A stretch of DNA of 64,000 bases from Euclidia mi (taxonomy: Eukaryota > Arthropoda > Insecta > Lepidoptera > Erebidae). The stretch spans positions 91,464,729 to 91,528,728 of the forward strand of contig OX123183.2 of the NCBI GenBank assembly GCA_944739405.2, given 5' to 3'. The position numbers and the translations under genes are program-made. The stretch's first letter is position 1, and each line of letters starts with the position of its first letter. This document shows positions 59,266 to 64,000 of this stretch, piece by piece. The notes beneath the pieces were generated by a model. That model did not search any database, was not told where the DNA came from, and saw only the letters and a list, made by a program, of their open reading frames with translations.

Positions 59266-59510
59266 TGTAGTAAAACTCCAGTTGTATTCCAATACAATTT
59301 ATATTTCGGACACACCTTTACACTGTACAGATATTATAATATTTTCTAAGAGCCACCGTCCGTTCAGTACCGTCGCCCGGAATGGAATGTCCGCTCTCGC
59401 CAACCGCCATTTTGAATTATTTCGATAGTGATGTGACTCGGACGAGTCAATCGACTACAAATTATTAAATTCCAATCGATGTTAATTTTAATAAAAATGG
59501 GGACCTTACA
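59266..59510 (+). repeat. 5' LTR (245 bp)
   Basis: TG...CA ends; identical to 63038-63282 except g versus a at 59481. Confidence 0.9.
59335..59368 (+). promoter_or_regulatory. LTR core promoter: TATA-like box and arthropod initiator
   Basis: TATAAT at 59335-59340 is followed 31 nt later by the A of TTCAGT (59363-59368), the standard TATA-to-start spacing. AATAAA lies near the LTR end (59492-59497). Both are repeated in the 3' LTR. Confidence 0.5.
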
Positions 59511-59623
59511 CTCGTCCATCCTGACCTCGTGTATGTCCCCATACACGCAATCAAGCAAACTTAACATAAACCTTACACTCGGCGAGAGGGGGCACTTACA
59601 ATCACATTAAAGAATCCTGTAAA

Positions 59624-60045
59624 CCCATCCAATTCTCACCAATACATTTTATAAACCGCTTATAAAAGCTTACAATCCTGGTCAACCCATCCAATTCTGA
59701 CCAATACATTTTATAAATCGCTTATAAAAGCGTACAATCCTGATCAACCCATCAATTCTGACCAATACATTTTATAAATCGCTTATAAAAGCTTACAATC
59801 CTGGTCAAACCATCAATTCTGACCAATACATTTTATAAATCGCTTATAAAAGCTTACAATCCTGGTCAACCCATTAATTCTGACCAATATATTTTATAAA
59901 TCGCTAATAAAAGCTTACAATCCTGGTCAACCCATCCAATTCTGACCAATACATTTTATAAATCGCTTGTAAAAGCTTACAATCCTGGTCAACCCATCCA
60001 ATTCTGACCAATACATTTTATAAATCGCTTATAAAAGCTTAGACA
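59624..60045. repeat. 61-62-bp tandem array, seven units
   Basis: Each unit reads cccatccaattctgaccaat, acattttataaatcgcttat and aaaagcttacaatcctggtca. Units start near 59624, 59686 and 59748 and then about every 61 bp; some lack one C (cccatcaattc). Each contains a short hairpin tggtca/tgacca around the loop acccatccaattc. Confidence 0.92.
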
Positions 60046-60412
60046 TGTTATAAATGCAATGCTTGCTAACCCATCCAATTCTAGCAAGATTGACATTTAC
60101 CAACAATACCTACGTGTTATAAATGCAATGCTTGCTAACCCATCCAATTCTAGCAAGATTGACATTTACCAACAATACCTACGTGTTATAAATGCAATGC
60201 TTGCTAACCCATCCAATTCTAGCAAGATTGACATTTACCAACAATACCTACATGTTATAAATTCCATTTACCAACAATCCCATGTTATAAATGACATTTA
60301 CCAACAATACCAACATGCAGTTCCTGCTAACCCATCCAATTCTAGCAGGAACTGCTACACTGCTTATAATAGCTTATAATTCTGGTCAACCCATCCAATT
60401 CTGACCAGAATT
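60046..60412. repeat. 69-bp tandem array and related hairpin units
   Basis: Three near-identical 69-bp units (aatgcttgctaacccatcc, aattctagcaagattgacat, ttaccaacaatacctacgtg) are followed by shortened units and two stronger hairpins at 60317-60355 and 60378-60412. All share the loop acccatccaattc with the 62-bp array. The open frame across this array is a by-product of a unit length divisible by three. Confidence 0.9.
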
Positions 60413-60625
60413 TTCACATAACAAAATAGACCTTTAAGAAACAAAATCATGGCTACATTAACAATTGTATCGTTATTTAGTTAATACGGTTTTACAGCCA
60501 ATTGTGCAATATATCAGCTCATACAATAGTTAGCGCAACATGTGTAAAACACCACTATTACTAACCATTTAATTTTTAGCACAAGTTAACAACATATTAT
60601 TATCATAGCGACATAATATACACGA
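60413..60625. other. AT-rich interior, nothing recognised
   Basis: No gene or repeat seen. Confidence 0.4.
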
Positions 60626-60827
60626 GGAATTAATATAAATTAGAATGATAGGCTGTTTTATCACTGCTACAAAAATAAGCCTGTAACAATACAGCTCTGG
60701 ACTGTACCATTAATACCTAGGTACATGGAATTAATATAAATTAGAATGATAGGCTGTTTTATCACTGCTACAAAAATAAGCCTGTAACAATACAGCTCTG
60801 GACTGTACCATTAATACCTAGGTACAT
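60626..60827. repeat. Perfect 101-bp tandem duplication
   Basis: 60626-60726 equals 60727-60827 (starts ggaattaatataaattagaa, ends ctaggtacat); no mismatch seen. Confidence 0.95.
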
Positions 60828-60839
60828 TAATATTATTTT

Positions 60840-62090
60840 AAATTAATAATTTTTGGGAGGGGGGTGAAGTTACTCGCGTCAGTAGGAACTACCATCCTTT
60901 CCTAGACCCACCCTACACCCCCAAAAAAAATAACTGTTATCCGGTCAAATGGGCTATCGGCTATTCACCCCAAAGGACAATAAAAGCTACCGCTTAGTCA
61001 TTAAAAACCTCCACCATAGACAACAACCACCAAAGATTGTGAACTACAACAGAGATCCCATGCAGGTGTGGTAGCCGCCGAGACCGTAACGCAGTCAAAA
61101 TCTACACCAACTTCTGATAACACCACTGATATTACTGACAATCAACGAAATCTGACTCTTGAAAGCATAGTCATAAAACAAAGTGAGACGATCGATCTCC
61201 TAATTCAACAAATGTGCTCCATGTTGGACCGTATCACAACTCTCATTATAGATCAACAAATTACTTCTCTAAACCTTGCAACGTGGAACATTAATGGCCT
61301 TGCACCTAACTCTCATGAACTTGAAGCATTCCTCCACTCCAACAAACTCGATGCATGCCTTATATCCGAAGCACATACAAACAATCGAATCTAAGCCGAA
61401 TTTGCATCACCGGATATAGCGTGTATTTTACCTGCCACCCGAATGGCGGAGCTCATGCTGGTTCTGCGATTGTTATTAAAAATAGCATAAAACACTGCCT
61501 ACCGCAACCGTACGCGACTAATCACCTACAAGCTACCACAGTGTGCATAGAAGACGGCTATGGTCATATGAACCTCTCGGCCATATATTGCCCACCGCGA
61601 CATTGCATAAAAGAAGTCATGTTCACAGCATATTTCCAGTCTCTGGGGAATCGCTTCATAGCTGGTGGGGTCTGGAATGCTAAGCACACCTACTGGGGAT
61701 CACGAGTAACCGTTACAAGAGGTCGAGAACTAAAAAGGAGCGTCGATTCCAATCGACTTATACTATTATCTACTGGTGAATCGACATACTGGCCCACAGA
61801 CGGCAACAAGATACCGGATTTGTTGGACTTTTATATCACCAAAAATATTCAACCCCTTTACGTTCACATAGTATCAAGCCTCGACGTCTGCTCGCACCAT
61901 AGTCTAGTGATGCTGATGATAAGCACAACAATTATTTACTGTGTATTCTATAATGAGAACCTGTAAAATGCAAAAACAGACTAGGGTATTTTTCGTGAAT
62001 TTCTGGAATCCAATATAATTCTTAAACTTCCACTGAAGAATCCCGAAAACATTGACCACGCGTGCCCATACATCACCAACCTGATACAAG
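60840..62090 (+). pseudogene. Jockey-type LINE fragment: end of ORF1 region and endonuclease domain
   Basis: The endonuclease would nick target DNA. Readable text: LNLATWNINGLAPNSHELEA and LDACLISEAHTNNRI, a frame change near 61380, then GYSVYFTCHPNGGAHAGSAI, CIEDGYGHMNLSAIYCPPR, LGNRFIAGGVWNAKHTYWGS, STYWPTDGNKIPDLLDFYI and SLDVCSHHSLVMLMI. These are the ordered motifs of a Jockey endonuclease, but GDFN is replaced by GVWN, losing the catalytic Asp, and SDHSP is altered to CSHHS. The preceding stretch (60840-61067) vaguely resembles an ORF1 C-terminus with stops. No reverse transcriptase follows. Confidence 0.8.
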
Positions 62091-62105
62091 TAGCGGCTTG
62101 GTTAG

Positions 62106-62403
62106 CTTTTGCGCTAACGCGCACCGTTTTTGAGATAGACGATTTTTTTCAAAAAAAAAATAATTTACCGTCTATTTAAAAATACAAATTCAAACCGAAC
62201 TTTTCGTCTCTGAGTTAAAGAAAATGGAGCGAGGCGGGAATGGACCAAGCTGACGCCTGGAGACGCCGGGCGGCGCCACTTGTAGTCCTGAGGATGTTAT
62301 TTTGGGCTCTGGAGGCATTGGATGTTTGATTTGCAGGCTGAGGACCACAGTTGCAATCCATAAGTCCATATGGGTTTTATAACTGAGCGCGTTAGCGCAA
62401 AAA
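62106..62403. repeat. Possible MITE with 16-bp inverted ends
   Basis: ttttgcgctaacgcgc at 62106-62121 and its exact reverse complement at 62388-62403 bracket about 300 bp with no ORF. No target duplication is clear. Confidence 0.45.
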
Positions 62404-62639
62404 TAATGAAAAATTCATACCCCTTTATAAAACCCCGGAGCATATTTCTTAGAACCCTTTTCTGACCTTAACATGACCTTGACCCTGGTCCTCCGAACCA
62501 CTACCAATGATACACTTTATTTAATAGACGGTCTTGGAGCTTTCTCCTCAAGACCATGGTTGCACCTTAATGTGACCTTGACCATACGTTCACGGCACAA
62601 GCTAACCATAATCAAGTAGTATTCTTTTCGTAATTATCT

Positions 62640-62815
62640 GTTACATACATACACAGTCTCCCTTCTATATCCTCGAAGAGCTAGGCAGAGCTAGATATTG
62701 CTATACTCACTTTTGACCAGACCAAAGAAATCCCAACAATACATTGCCCAATCCGGGCATCGAACCCGGGATATGTCCCACGAGAAAATTTATGCCGCGA
62801 GACCAACGAGACAGT
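62640..62815 (-). repeat. Diverged SINE family A-like tail and tRNA-like part
   Basis: On the minus strand it reads gtctcgttggtctcgcggca, a decayed B-box region (gggttcgatgcc) and ends agctcttcgaggatata...gtgtatgtatgta, the same order as family A from its tRNA-like part to its tail. The head is missing. Confidence 0.65.
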
Positions 62816-63037
62816 AATAATCCGTTAGACAATTATTACACTATGAAGAGGGTAATTTTAAATTTGTTAGCGTTGTTACATTGTACGCTGGTAACCAGTT
62901 TTCTATTCCAATATATATTTAACAAAAGTTCAGAACTAGGACGAATACAAAATACCCCCATACGCGCACACGTAAAATCATAATTTGAACTAAAACGAAT
63001 ATAAATTAATGTGAGCATGTACTTACCACTTCTGATT

Positions 63038-63282
63038 TGTAGTAAAACTCCAGTTGTATTCCAATACAATTTATATTTCGGACACACCTTTACACTGTAC
63101 AGATATTATAATATTTTCTAAGAGCCACCGTCCGTTCAGTACCGTCGCCCGGAATGGAATGTCCGCTCTCGCCAACCGCCATTTTGAATTATTTCGATAG
63201 TGATGTGACTCGGACGAGTCAATCGACTACAAATTATTAAATTCCAATCGATATTAATTTTAATAAAAATGGGGACCTTACA
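63038..63282 (+). repeat. 3' LTR (245 bp)
   Basis: One mismatch to the 5' LTR; followed by the target duplicate TAAC. Confidence 0.9.
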
Positions 63283-63564
63283 TAACTTATACCTATTGTA
63301 GCGGCTATAAACGTACTCGACAGTAATTTACTTCTTTTTCGTGATAGGTAGCTAAATATTGGATTTTATTTTGTAGCTTAATTTTTATGCTTTACTTCAG
63401 TAATAAAAATAGGTGTAATCTTTTTGCTATAGAACTACATGACGATAAAATTAAAACGTTTAGAGTTTTTTAATTACTTTCGATAGTAACGTAGTTGCCT
63501 AAAAAGTAAAATCCTGCGTTATCTGACTGGCCACCATGACCCGTGATATGTATATATGATAAAA

Positions 63565-63682
63565 AGAAAAACCGAACAAGAGTGGGTCTGACACCAGTCA
63601 GACCCACTCTTGTTCGGTTTTTCTAAAATACAACGTGATACGAAACATTCAGTGTACCAACACTGAATGTTTCGTATCAAGT
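63565..63682. repeat. Two adjacent perfect or near-perfect hairpins, both with loop ACCA
   Basis: Hairpin 1: arms 63565-63592 and 63597-63624 (28 bp, no mismatch; arm begins agaaaaaccgaacaagag), loop acca. Hairpin 2: arms 63633-63655 and 63660-63682 (23 bp, one mismatch; arm includes gatacgaaacattcagtgt), loop acca. The two stems are unrelated in sequence. Confidence 0.93.
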
Positions 63683-64000
63683 TTTATTAAATGCAATAAA
63701 AAAGTTAAAGAGAGTTTAAAGAGAATCTAAGGATCATAGAGCTATTTATTCTACGAAAAATAAATACCTTGATACCTTCTCGCTTCTTCTTCACGTTCCT
63801 AAGAAAAACAGATTGACAGACAAAGAGACAACAAGAGGGACTGACGGACAATAAAAGTTTCCTTTATATATTTCGTTTCCGTTGTGTAAAAATCACTTCT
63901 TTTTACACGTATTATGGCACTGTCACATCGATTAATTTATACTAACTGCTGTAAACCATTAAACTAAATACCTCAAAAGATTATATAGCAAAGTGCTATA
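63683..64000. other. No recognised feature
   Basis: AT-rich end of the window. Confidence 0.4.

Larger units (their letters stand above)
59266..63282. mobile_element. 4.0-kb non-autonomous LTR element (LARD/TRIM-like)
   Basis: Two direct 245-bp LTRs (59266-59510 and 63038-63282) differ at one base, start TGTAGTAAAAC and end ACCTTACA. TAAC precedes the first (59262-59265) and follows the second (63283-63286), a 4-bp target duplication. The interior has no gag, protease, RT or integrase of LTR type. It contains two tandem arrays, a 101-bp duplication, a Jockey endonuclease fragment, a possible MITE and a SINE-like tail. No clear tRNA primer site or polypurine tract adjoins the LTRs, which is the main reason for caution. 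The coding strand is unknown but the promoter layout favours plus. Confidence 0.72.

Noticed and set aside
59624..60045. CRISPR-like array
   Set aside because: Units are contiguous 62-bp tandem repeats with no unique spacers, and the DNA is eukaryotic.
60059..60379. 106-codon open frame with 23-residue protein repeats
   Set aside because: The frame is open only because the DNA repeat unit is 69 bp, a multiple of three. It has no start context or domain.
62460..62600. Repeated tgaccttgacc, resembling nuclear-receptor half-sites
   Set aside because: Only two or three matches to a short degenerate motif inside transposon-derived DNA; no nearby gene to regulate.

Overview
The window is animal nuclear DNA, most likely from a lepidopteran insect. 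That assignment rests on the repeats. They include a BEL/Pao element, RTE-like, Jockey/CR1-like and endonuclease-bearing LINEs, Tc1 and pogo transposons, TA-target MITEs, A|TC...CTAG|T Helitron derivatives, and tRNA-derived SINEs of types I associate with moths and butterflies. The species cannot be named. I found no convincing host gene, rRNA or true tRNA gene. Almost every coding-looking stretch belongs to a transposable element, usually broken by stops, frameshifts or nested insertions.

Layout. 1-5535: BEL/Pao retrotransposon missing most of its 5' LTR and most of gag. 6838-10904: minus-strand LINE with a restriction-like endonuclease, flanked by a 13-bp direct repeat and carrying a nested SINE and MITE. 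10905-13620: non-coding, with a 33-bp minisatellite, (AT)n and a 156-bp MITE. 13621-15485: Tc1 (DD34E) transposon with one stop codon in the transposase and a SINE in its 5' part. 15850-18890: nested LINE pieces plus a SINE. 19753-21108: 459-bp-arm inverted repeat around a C-rich minisatellite. 21270-27330: two RTE-like LINE copies, a SINE and other LINE ends. 27330-34130: AT-rich, no gene seen except a small Helitron. 34131-36730: solo LTR, (AT)n, SINE, 5'-truncated LINE, SINE. 36920-40883: dispersed repeats, a palindromic MITE and two SINEs. 41333-44101: second long inverted repeat. 44395-49280: nearly intact, apparently full-length LINE. 50567-52534: SINE, dispersed repeat and Helitron. 53900-56966: pogo/Tigger-like transposon with a nested MITE. 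59266-63282: short-LTR element with no gag-pol, full of tandem repeats. 63565-63682: two adjacent hairpins.

The most notable observations are these. (1) The LINE at 44395-49280 has an uninterrupted 142-codon ORF for a hydrophobic protein lodged between ORF1 and ORF2; it begins 14 nt after the ORF1 stop and overlaps the ORF2 start in ATGGCTAA. (2) A 4.0-kb element has 245-bp LTRs differing at one base, a matching 4-bp target duplication and a TATA-initiator-AATAAA layout, but no retroviral genes. (3) Inside that element, repeats form hairpins whose 13-nt loop is constant while the stems change in a compensated way. (4) A SINE family appears built from both ends of the RTE-like LINE with a tRNA-like promoter between them. 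(5) Two long inverted repeats with near-identical arms.

The parts interact only as parasite communities: autonomous LINEs and transposons, the SINEs and MITEs that may depend on them, and successive insertions that date one another.
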